6,160 bases of DNA from Bacteroidales bacterium. Its GTDB lineage: Bacteria; Bacteroidota; Bacteroidia; Bacteroidales; FEN-979. Positions within the stretch are counted from its first letter, which is position 1. Every line of letters begins with the position of its first letter. The stretch is taken from positions 1 to 6,160 of the forward strand of contig JALNWG010000059.1 in assembly GCA_023231005.1 (NCBI GenBank), read 5' to 3'. Below the pieces are notes generated by a model, which was not told where the DNA came from, did not search any database, and saw only the letters and a program-made list of their open reading frames with translations. The position numbers were made by a program, and so were the translations under genes. Shown piece by piece: positions 1 through 6,160 of this stretch.

Positions 1-151
1 ACAAAAAATGGATTCGTCTTTTGAATCGTATTCAGTGGGATCTCAACATATCAAAGTGAATACTTCTAAATATCCCGATGGTAGTTATATCTATGTAATC
101 AAAACCGAAGGTTATTCAGTTACTGGTAAGTTATTCATTGTACACAATTAA
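1..151 (+). CDS. C-terminal end of a T9SS-secreted protein (type A sorting domain), 5' partial
   Basis: Only the last 49 codons are present (reading frame from base 2, stop TAA at 149-151), so the main function cannot be told. The visible peptide reads like the final beta-strands of the Bacteroidota type IX secretion type A C-terminal sorting domain. It has a V-N-T-S-x-Y-P-D-G-S-Y-I-Y-V-I segment, then a short turn, then a closing G-K-L-F-I-V-H-N strand. In this family the usual pattern is 'L..G.Y.v.i....' followed by a final 'GKLIIVR/K'; here the end is VHN, a mild variant. By family knowledge such proteins enter the periplasm by Sec and cross the outer membrane through the T9SS, and the domain is then removed or used for surface anchoring. 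The next gene follows on the same strand after 40 bases with no terminator-like hairpin, so read-through is possible. Shared function with the downstream genes is not shown. Confidence 0.85.
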   Translation, partial: QKMDSSFESYSVGSQHIKVNTSKYPDGSYIYVIKTEGYSVTGKLFIVHN

Positions 152-191
152 AATTCTTTTCTCATATTCTTTACTTTTTAACCATTTTAAG

Positions 192-1976
192 ATGAAAACA
201 ATTCAAATTATTTCCGCAACAAGAAAAATATTTGTGCTAATGGCAATTTGTTGCTTTTTATTCACAAACAATGCAAAAGCTCAAAATGAAAAGAAGTTTA
301 AGGCTGATTTAAACGGTAATACATATTTATTTGAAAATGCAAATGGAGATGGCAAAATTGGGTTATCTGCTACCTCACCATATACACCATTCAGCCCTGA
401 TGCAAATTTTCATGTGCGACTTCAATCTGCTTCATTACCTGCAAATCCTTTAGTTAAATTAGATGTTTATCAAATTCCACGAGATTATGGTAGTCTTTCC
501 TTCCTGTATACTGAAAACAATAATTCCTTTGCATTAAATCAAACGGGCAGAAATCTTATAAACCATTTCGAGGGAAATGTTTTAGTTGGAGATCTTGTGT
601 TTAGTAGTATTTTTTCAACCGGGGGATATAAATTCGCAATTATAGGTGATGGATTGTTCAACGGGAAGGTATTGGTTAATGGGAATATTAATATGAAAGA
701 CACACTAACTTTTATTCACTCTGATAGTCATAAATCAGGAATACTCTGGCAAACTATTGATAAAGACGATGTGTTTTTTTTCACCAATCATAATATAAGA
801 ACAGATTCTTATACATATCCGCTTAGTTTTGATCCAATGCTGGGTGTAATTACGCATGGCTTATTGCAAGCTGATAGTATAAGGATTCTTAAAGGAGCTG
901 GCGCAAATAAAGTATTAATCAGCGATCAGTATGGCAATGGGATATGGACCGATGCATCTTTATTTCACGATGACGACTGGCTTCCAATCGCTACAACCAC
1001 AGATGCAATCATGCCGTATAATTTGTATCTTAATGAAAGTAAATACACCAATGTAGGAATAGGAACGAACAGCCCTTTACAAAAATTACATGTTGTTGAT
1101 GGGAATATTCTTTTATCGCGGAGGCCAACTGAAAATCAGGTCAGTCTTAATGGTAGTATACTATTTGGCGAACAACCAACCCTTGCTTGGCCAAATGGAG
1201 AATGGGGTATTGAATATTTTAATGACGGCTTGAATTTTTGGAAGGTGGCATCTGCCACAAATTCCGGAGCAAACTACTGCCTTTTCCTAAAGAATGACGG
1301 GAATGTTGGAATTGGGACAGAATTACCTCAATCCAAATTCCAGGTAAATAGTGGATTTGAAAAGTTTTCGGTGGGATCAGCCAACTTTTCGGGTTTAGGT
1401 ACAGGCACTTCATATATGGGTTTTAATTTGGTGAGGAATAAAAGCGGTTGGCTGATATCAAGCAATGGAACCCATAATGGAGGAGCTCTTTCATTTGGAG
1501 ATGTCCGAGGAAACTATTATTTTGTGACTGTTCCATCCGATACAACAGGTAGCGAACCTCAATTAATCGGCGATTCTGCAATTGCTAATCATATCAGGAT
1601 GACGATAACAAAGGATGGAGATGTGGGCATTGGTACAAACAATACCCATAGTTATAAACTGGCGGTTAAAGGTAAAATTCTGTGTGAAAATCTTAAAGTT
1701 CAATTGGAAGAAAGTTGGCCTGACTACGTTTTTTACAAAGATTATAAGCTAAGTTCTCTAAAGGAGGTGGAGAACTACATCATTGAAAACAATCACTTGC
1801 CGGGAATCCCTTCTGCCAGTGAAATAAAACAAAACGGGGTAGATGTTGGCCAAATGAATATCAAATTGTTGCAGAAGGTGGAAGAGCTTACGCGCTATTT
1901 AATTGACCAGCAAAAACAAATCGAAGAACAAAAGCGACAAATCGATGAATTGACAAAATCAATAAAATCGAGATAG
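192..1976 (+). CDS. Exported fibre-like protein with VGIGT repeats and C-terminal coiled-coil assembly module (594 aa)
   Basis: No gene name is recognised; such proteins are usually called hypothetical or 'tail fiber-like' in Bacteroidota. Start choice: an ATG at 138 is in frame but overlaps the upstream gene. ATG 192 gives a clean Sec signal peptide: basic start, hydrophobic stretch about residues 13-24, and an A-K-A/Q cleavage site at 30/31. No Shine-Dalgarno precedes it. A degenerate repeat begins near residue 51 (G-D-G-K-I-G-L...F-H-V). A G-A-G-A-N-K-V-L-I-S-D linker (235-245), common in these proteins, precedes three clear repeats: N-V-G-I-G-T at 287 and 371, and D-V-G-I-G-T at 477, each followed by K-L/F-x-V. 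The tail has W-P-D-Y-V-F (509-514), H-L-P-G-I-P-S (535-541) and a heptad-like Q/E/K-rich coiled coil (about 555-594). This tail resembles phage-fibre trimerisation ends, but I see no S74 endosialidase-chaperone motif. No T9SS sorting domain is present. The SpvB-RHS gene follows after 46 bases, suggesting an operon. Role inferred: surface or extracellular structural fibre. Confidence 0.88.
   Translation: MKTIQIISATRKIFVLMAICCFLFTNNAKAQNEKKFKADLNGNTYLFENANGDGKIGLSATSPYTPFSPDANFHVRLQSASLPANPLVKLDVYQIPRDYGSLSFLYTENNNSFALNQTGRNLINHFEGNVLVGDLVFSSIFSTGGYKFAIIGDGLFNGKVLVNGNINMKDTLTFIHSDSHKSGILWQTIDKDDVFFFTNHNIRTDSYTYPLSFDPMLGVITHGLLQADSIRILKGAGANKVLISDQYGNGIWTDASLFHDDDWLPIATTTDAIMPYNLYLNESKYTNVGIGTNSPLQKLHVVDGNILLSRRPTENQVSLNGSILFGEQPTLAWPNGEWGIEYFNDGLNFWKVASATNSGANYCLFLKNDGNVGIGTELPQSKFQVNSGFEKFSVGSANFSGLGTGTSYMGFNLVRNKSGWLISSNGTHNGGALSFGDVRGNYYFVTVPSDTTGSEPQLIGDSAIANHIRMTITKDGDVGIGTNNTHSYKLAVKGKILCENLKVQLEESWPDYVFYKDYKLSSLKEVENYIIENNHLPGIPSASEIKQNGVDVGQMNIKLLQKVEELTRYLIDQQKQIEEQKRQIDELTKSIKSR
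1050..1667 (+). repeat. Three VGIGT-type protein repeats inside the fibre-like gene
   Basis: Three copies of the pattern (N/D)-V-G-I-G-T-x-x-(P/T)-x-x-x-(K)-(L/F)-x-V start at nucleotides 1050, 1302 and 1620 (residues 287, 371 and 477). The spacing is uneven, 84 and 106 residues, so these mark units of a modular beta-rich shaft and not a tandem DNA repeat. A fourth, decayed copy lies near 342 (residue 51), where V-G-I-G-T has become I-G-L-S-A-T. The nucleotide sequences of the copies differ, indicating old duplication or convergent use of the motif and no recent expansion. In Bacteroidota these motifs often accompany an S74-like or coiled-coil C-terminus. Confidence 0.8.
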
Positions 1977-2022
1977 TACCGGTCTTTCTTTGCTCGTTAC
2001 CAACCTCTCAAAGTATTTTAGT

Positions 2023-5000
2023 ATGAAAAGATTACCGTTTCTGTTATTTTTCCTCTTGTCGTTTGTTGTTGCGAAAGGACAGCAGGTACATCAGGCACCA
2101 ACTTTTATATTCAATGCATCAGGCCCGATTCCTGCCGGCAACCATATTTTCGAAGCAGTTCAATATGTGGAGTTTCAGGAAGGATCTGACTATAACGCCA
2201 TAAACGGTGAGAGTCTTGAAGCAAAGATAAATCCGTATTTACTATTCCCGCCGACGGGAGGGGAAATCGGTGGACCGAAGACTGGTGATGATGGAGTAGT
2301 AGGCGCGATTTCTGGTTCTTTAGATGTTTCACAAAGTGGCGCTGCAAATTATTCTATTCCTATTGAAATTCCAGATGGTGTTGCAGGTATGAAACCAAAT
2401 ATTTCTTTTCGATATAATAGCCTATCAGGCAATGGACCACTTGGAATCGGTTGGTCGCTGAGCGGATTTTCCAGTATCAATCGAACCAGCACCGATTTTT
2501 ATCATGATGGACCAAACATCGGGGTAAATGGTGTTCATTTTGATCAAAACGACCAGTTTACATTAGATGGACAGCGGTTAATCGATATTAATAATTCAAC
2601 ATACGGGAGTGAAGGAGCCGAATATCGCACCGAAATTCAATCATTTGTGAAAATAATATCTCATGGCAGTGCGGGTAATGGACCGTCTTGGTTTGAAGCC
2701 TGGACAAAGGACGGAAAAATAATTGAATATGGATCGACAAACGATTCAAGAATAGAAGCTCCTGGGAAGACTGATGTGTTTTTCTGGATGGTATCGAAAA
2801 TCCGTGATCGGCAGGGGAATTATATCTCATTTGAATATAATGAAAATGGGGATATGACCTGTAGCCCCAGCAGAATAACATACACTGGGAATAGTACAAT
2901 AAATCCGACAATAGTCCCATTTTATGCCGTTGAATTTACTTATGAAGGGAGACCTGATCGATCTACAAATTTCCTTGGTGGTTCTTACATTAATATGAAC
3001 CTTAGATTGAGTAAAATTGATATCAGGTATCTTCCAACACAAGCAATTTATAAAGAATATACTCTAACCTACACAAATAGTGTTGATTCAACGATAAATT
3101 CAATATCAAACTATTATTCTCATTTACAGTCGGTTGGAGTAAATGATGGCACCAGTACACATCTAAACCCTACCGTATTTGAATGGGGGAATCAACCCTC
3201 TCAATTCGAGCTACATAATGTTATGAGTCCGGAACGCTATGAGGTTATAACCGGGGATTATAATGGAGATGGAAAAACTGACATTGTTAGAGCGTATAAT
3301 TATGAAAGTAGCGGTCATAAAATCTATACCAGTTGGGAACTCTTTCTTGCTAATTCAAATGGAACAGACTTTAATCATTTTATAAATGCAGGTGGGGGTA
3401 ATCTTGGCGATGGATGTCAGGGCTTTATTTCCGGAGATTTTAATGGAGACGGAATGTCCGATTTGATGGAACTTTATGATAACTGGTGGAATGAAGATCC
3501 TCATGACCATTTAGCTTTATTTCTGGCAAAAACAGGGAATACCGGATTTGAGGGTTTCTATCCTGTGCAAACAGTCCAGGGTTTTAGTATGTCAACTGAT
3601 TACAGATTTATGGGAATTCAGGTTGGAGATTTTAATGGCGATGGGTTAGAGGATATTGCTGTTAGATGTAGCCATAAATCAGATTATGAGAAATACAGTG
3701 ATGAATACGATTGTAAAGTTCTTTTATCAAATTTTGATGCTGTTAACAATATTGTAAGCTTAACAGAAATTCCAAATATCACGAATATTAACCGGTTTTA
3801 TGTCGGAAATTTTTATGATAAGACAAGAAAAGACCTTCTTGTCTTAAAAAATTCAATATGCTCAATTTATTTTTGGAATAACCAACTAAATAATTTTTCG
3901 AAACTAACTCCCGATTTTGGTTATCCAACAAAATATCATACAATTTTTCCGGCAGATTTCAATGGAGATGGAATTACGGATGTACTAACTTGTATAAGAA
4001 CCTCTGATACTGATGTGCTCTGGGAATTGACAGAGTTTACAGGAAAGGAGCAATGGCCTTGGCCAACTGTTCCGATAACCTTTTTACCAAATGCGAATCC
4101 TTATGATAATGAAGGACATTATAATGTATTTCCATGCGATTATAATGGAGATGGGAAAAGTGATATAATGTCCATAGATGCTTATACAAAACAAGTGAAG
4201 TTTTTCTTTTCCAAAGGTAAAGGAGAGTTCATTAACACACCGGAAATTACAAGTATTGATGCATTTGGTATTTCTTCTAACCATTTTTCTTTTACTGATT
4301 TTAATGGGGATGGAATTGCAGATATTCTTTACTATAAAAGCATTTTTGATCCCCTGATATTACTTTTAGTACATCCCAATGACAATTCGGAATTGGTAAA
4401 AAAAATCACAAATGGGTTTGGGAAGATTGATAAAATTACCTATCACCCTTTAACAACATCCATTTATCAAAAATATTTTACTACGTATGCCGCAACCCTA
4501 GCAACTGTCAAGGATTTTCAAGGTCCGCTTCATGTTGTAAGCATAACTGAATCGGATAATGGGAAAGGAGGATTTCTTTCGCGTACATATAGCTACGAAG
4601 GTGCTCTTATTCAGCGTATTAATAATGAATTCCTGGGGTTTTCTAAGGTTACCACAACCGATCATTCAACAGGTATCATATCAAAAAATACCTATGATTA
4701 TCTTATTACTTATGAAGGTAATCCGAATTCAAATTCTTTTTATTTTCCGCATTTAGTTAAATCAGAGACTTTTTTCGGCCAACATTTAATTTCGGAAACT
4801 GAGAATATCTATAAAGCATACCAATATTTTCCTAACCTGCCGTTGACGGGATTGAAGGCGAAACTTATCTTACCTTATTTGACCAAATCAAATTCTAAAT
4901 CATGGGAAATAGATGGAAATACCTATATTAAAACTTCCAGATCGACAATCGGATATAGTGCAAGTTCACTTCCCTATGGAAATCCTATTGTTACCTCTAA

Positions 5001-6160
5001 GCTGAATGACTCCTCTCAAATTGCTATTGCTGAACCGGATAACTCGTTTACTTTTAAGGAAAGTGTTTCAACAACCTATTATCCATATGATGAAACGAAT
5101 TGGATTATTAGCAATGTAGATACTTCTACGACGCAAACCTTTATTAAAAACCTGGGATTTCAAACAAAAGTGCGTCAATTTGTATATTATCCTGTCGGGG
5201 ATGCAAATGGTCGCACCCAATTGCTCTGGAAAGACATCATAGAACCGGGAAACGATCCCTTATCCGTATTGACTGAATATGATTATGATCCCAACGGGAA
5301 TATCAAATCCAAACGGCTTTCTGCTCCGAATGCCAATCCTCCTATTCCAAGCCGTTTAACGACCTATGAATACAATCCTGTTTATCAATCAAGGTTCATC
5401 ACAAAAATAACTGATCCCCTGAATCATTTTGCCGAATCTGATTTTGATCCTTTAACAGGAAATCTTGCATCAGAAACGGATATTAATAATTTATCGTCTA
5501 CTCATTTAAGCGATATTTTTGGAACAAATAGCAAAACTGAAGCACCCGATGGGACAAAAAATATAATAATATTACGTTGGAAAAACGGCCAGGCAGAAGC
5601 TCCTGGAGATGCTTTGTTTCTTTCATGGGAACAGACATCAGGCAACAGTGAAATTTATACCTATTACGATAAATTGGGACGCGTACTCAGAAAGGTGACA
5701 AAAGGATTTAATGACAGGTCAATATTTGTCGATCAGGAATACGATGTATATGGAAGACCCACTAAAACATCAGACCCATATTTTTCTGGCGATTCTCCTT
5801 TATATACTGAAAAGAAATACAACACTGCACTGTCCAGGGTAGATTATCAAATTTTTCCCGATCAAACCCACGTATGGTACACATACCATGGACCTACCAC
5901 GATTACTACAAATGAGGCCGGTCAGCCAAAAACACAGAAAAAAAATGCCATTGATTTATTAGATGAGAGCACTGACGCTAATTCCCGGACAGTTAAATAT
6001 GAATATGCTTATCAGGGGAATGATTTCATAAGTACTGTTGCAATTGATAATCTTTCGGCAACTCAGACTGTCATAAAAATTGATAAATTTGGGAACAGAA
6101 TCAATATAATTGATCCGAGTTCAGGTTCTATAGAAGAGACCTATAATGCATTTGGTGAAT
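2023..6160 (+). CDS. SpvB / FG-GAP propeller / RHS-repeat protein, Tc toxin B-C-like, 3' partial (first 1379 aa)
   Basis: The frame is open from ATG 2023 to the window edge with no stop; the C-terminus is missing. Start: M-K-R then a hydrophobic run (residues 4-17) and A-K-G/Q-Q, a Sec signal peptide cleaved near 19/20; no Shine-Dalgarno. Residues about 27-75 form a small beta module resembling the Bacteroidota '3-coathanger stack' (A-G-N-H...F-x-A...L-E-A-K-I). The SpvB/TcaC N-terminal domain runs about 94-390. Its marks are G-A-I-S-G-S-L-D-V near 94, Y-S-I-P-I-E-I-P, G-P-L-G-I-G-W-S-L (138-146) and the closing P-T-V-F-E-W-G (383-389). Seven D-x-N-G-D-G-x-x-D units (412-767) make a propeller. 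A TcdB-middle-like region (about 790-895) has I-T-N-G-F-G...I-T-Y-H-P-L and Y-S-Y-E-G...F-L-G-F. From about 1083, RHS/YD repeats run to the edge (Y-D-Y-D-P-N-G-N, Y-Y-D-K-L-G-R, Y-D-V-Y-G-R-P, T-Y-N-A-F-G). In Tc toxins this order builds the cocoon holding a C-terminal toxin; whether this protein carries one cannot be seen. Alternatives are a wall-associated or adhesive RHS protein. Family call firm, function inferred. Confidence 0.93.
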   Translation, partial: MKRLPFLLFFLLSFVVAKGQQVHQAPTFIFNASGPIPAGNHIFEAVQYVEFQEGSDYNAINGESLEAKINPYLLFPPTGGEIGGPKTGDDGVVGAISGSLDVSQSGAANYSIPIEIPDGVAGMKPNISFRYNSLSGNGPLGIGWSLSGFSSINRTSTDFYHDGPNIGVNGVHFDQNDQFTLDGQRLIDINNSTYGSEGAEYRTEIQSFVKIISHGSAGNGPSWFEAWTKDGKIIEYGSTNDSRIEAPGKTDVFFWMVSKIRDRQGNYISFEYNENGDMTCSPSRITYTGNSTINPTIVPFYAVEFTYEGRPDRSTNFLGGSYINMNLRLSKIDIRYLPTQAIYKEYTLTYTNSVDSTINSISNYYSHLQSVGVNDGTSTHLNPTVFEWGNQPSQFELHNVMSPERYEVITGDYNGDGKTDIVRAYNYESSGHKIYTSWELFLANSNGTDFNHFINAGGGNLGDGCQGFISGDFNGDGMSDLMELYDNWWNEDPHDHLALFLAKTGNTGFEGFYPVQTVQGFSMSTDYRFMGIQVGDFNGDGLEDIAVRCSHKSDYEKYSDEYDCKVLLSNFDAVNNIVSLTEIPNITNINRFYVGNFYDKTRKDLLVLKNSICSIYFWNNQLNNFSKLTPDFGYPTKYHTIFPADFNGDGITDVLTCIRTSDTDVLWELTEFTGKEQWPWPTVPITFLPNANPYDNEGHYNVFPCDYNGDGKSDIMSIDAYTKQVKFFFSKGKGEFINTPEITSIDAFGISSNHFSFTDFNGDGIADILYYKSIFDPLILLLVHPNDNSELVKKITNGFGKIDKITYHPLTTSIYQKYFTTYAATLATVKDFQGPLHVVSITESDNGKGGFLSRTYSYEGALIQRINNEFLGFSKVTTTDHSTGIISKNTYDYLITYEGNPNSNSFYFPHLVKSETFFGQHLISETENIYKAYQYFPNLPLTGLKAKLILPYLTKSNSKSWEIDGNTYIKTSRSTIGYSASSLPYGNPIVTSKLNDSSQIAIAEPDNSFTFKESVSTTYYPYDETNWIISNVDTSTTQTFIKNLGFQTKVRQFVYYPVGDANGRTQLLWKDIIEPGNDPLSVLTEYDYDPNGNIKSKRLSAPNANPPIPSRLTTYEYNPVYQSRFITKITDPLNHFAESDFDPLTGNLASETDINNLSSTHLSDIFGTNSKTEAPDGTKNIIILRWKNGQAEAPGDALFLSWEQTSGNSEIYTYYDKLGRVLRKVTKGFNDRSIFVDQEYDVYGRPTKTSDPYFSGDSPLYTEKKYNTALSRVDYQIFPDQTHVWYTYHGPTTITTNEAGQPKTQKKNAIDLLDESTDANSRTVKYEYAYQGNDFISTVAIDNLSATQTVIKIDKFGNRINIIDPSSGSIEETYNAFGE
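3256..4323 (+). repeat. Seven FG-GAP/VCBS calcium-loop units, probable beta-propeller
   Basis: The motif D-x-N-G-D-G-x-x-D occurs at residues 412, 472, 536, 645, 706 and 759. A seventh, decayed copy (N-F-Y-D-K-T-R-K-D) is at 596. Start-to-start spacings are 60, 64, 60, 49, 61 and 53 residues, close to one propeller blade each. The aspartate/asparagine loop is the calcium-binding loop of integrin-alpha FG-GAP and VCBS repeats. In the 596 copy the first Asp is Asn, the Asn is Tyr and the middle Asp is Lys, so calcium binding there is probably lost although the strand pattern (F-Y-V-G-N-F...D-L-L-V-L) is kept. In Tc toxin B proteins the corresponding propeller contacts the TcA channel and gates toxin release; that role is not demonstrated here. 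Confidence 0.9.
5269..6160 (+). repeat. RHS/YD repeat region, continuing beyond the window
   Basis: From residue 1083 the protein becomes rich in Y-D/Y-N-x-x-G-R/N units. Clear ones are Y-D-Y-D-P-N-G-N-I (1086-1094), F-D-P-L-T-G-N-L (1141-1148), Y-Y-D-K-L-G-R-V (1214-1221), Y-D-V-Y-G-R-P (1240-1246) and T-Y-N-A-F-G (1373-1378), the last cut by the window end. A-P-D-G-T and S-D-P-Y-F-S-G-D blocks between them are familiar from SpvB-linked RHS proteins. Such repeats form a spiralling beta-sheet shell in known structures. The RHS core-associated end (usual D-P-x-G-x-x-x-x-x-P-type motif) and any variable C-terminal domain are not inside the window. Confidence 0.85.

Noticed and set aside
137..160. 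Small palindrome ATTGT/ACAAT at the end of the first gene followed by T-rich sequence
   Set aside because: The loop would be two bases, so it cannot fold as drawn, and the arms are largely coding; not a credible terminator.
138..191. In-frame upstream ATG giving an 18-residue N-terminal extension to the fibre-like protein
   Set aside because: It overlaps the end of the upstream coding sequence by 14 bases and pushes the signal peptide inward; ATG 192 places the basic residues and hydrophobic core correctly.
138..191. Possible Bacteroidota promoter: TTG at 138-140 and TACTTTTT at 172-179 (one mismatch to TAnnTTTG)
   Set aside because: The spacing between the boxes is about 31 bases, where about 19-21 is expected, and the second box sits almost on the start codon.
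1219..1413. Minus-strand open frame of 64 codons
   Set aside because: It lies inside the fibre-like gene opposite a recognisable VGIGT repeat; no motif or signal of its own.
1977..2022. Inverted repeat CTTTG/CAAAG (1988-1992 and 2009-2013) followed by a T-rich stretch, as a possible terminator
   Set aside because: The stem is only five pairs with a 16-base loop and cannot be extended; too weak for a terminator.
2111..4284. Minus-strand open frames at 2111-2347, 2588-2920, 2827-3042 and 4084-4284
   Set aside because: They lie entirely within the SpvB-RHS gene, show compositional translations without family motifs, and have no supporting start signals; shadows of the coding strand.
4559..4756. 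Plus-strand 65-codon open frame in another phase
   Set aside because: It overlaps the TcdB-middle-like region of the large protein, which has clear family motifs in its own frame.

Overview
The window is AT-rich and looks like Bacteroidota (Cytophagales, Chitinophagales, Sphingobacteriales or Flavobacteriia type). Three things point there. The first gene ends in a type IX secretion (T9SS) type A C-terminal sorting domain. The second has the 'NVGIGT..P..KLHV' repeats and the 'WPDYVF...HLPGIPS...' tail that are almost confined to this phylum. Neither complete gene start has a Shine-Dalgarno sequence. The genus cannot be told from this window.

Layout: all genes are on the + strand and tightly packed. 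(1) Bases 1-151 are the last 49 codons of a secreted T9SS cargo protein. (2) After a 40-base gap, 192-1976 encodes a 594-residue exported, fibre-like protein. It has a signal peptide, degenerate and clear VGIGT repeats, and a C-terminal assembly module ending in a coiled coil. (3) After a 46-base gap, 2023 to the right edge holds the first 1379 residues of a very large exported protein. Its order is signal peptide, a small beta module, a SpvB/TcaC N-terminal domain, a seven-unit FG-GAP/VCBS propeller, a TcdB-middle-like region, and RHS/YD repeats that are still running when the window ends. No gap reaches 300 bases, and no RNA genes, insertion sequences, CRISPR arrays or convincing promoters or terminators were seen.

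How the genes may work together: the SpvB-propeller-RHS order is that of the TcB+TcC shell of Tc toxins, in which RHS repeats form a hollow cocoon around a C-terminal toxin. Here B-like and C-like parts are one polypeptide with its own Sec signal peptide. The fibre-like protein lies just upstream on the same strand and is probably co-transcribed, so a joint role at the cell surface is plausible but unproven. The decisive part, the RHS core end and any variable C-terminal effector plus immunity gene, lies to the right of the window. The individual domain families are known; the less explained points are the pairing, the seven-unit propeller with one decayed unit, and the export route.
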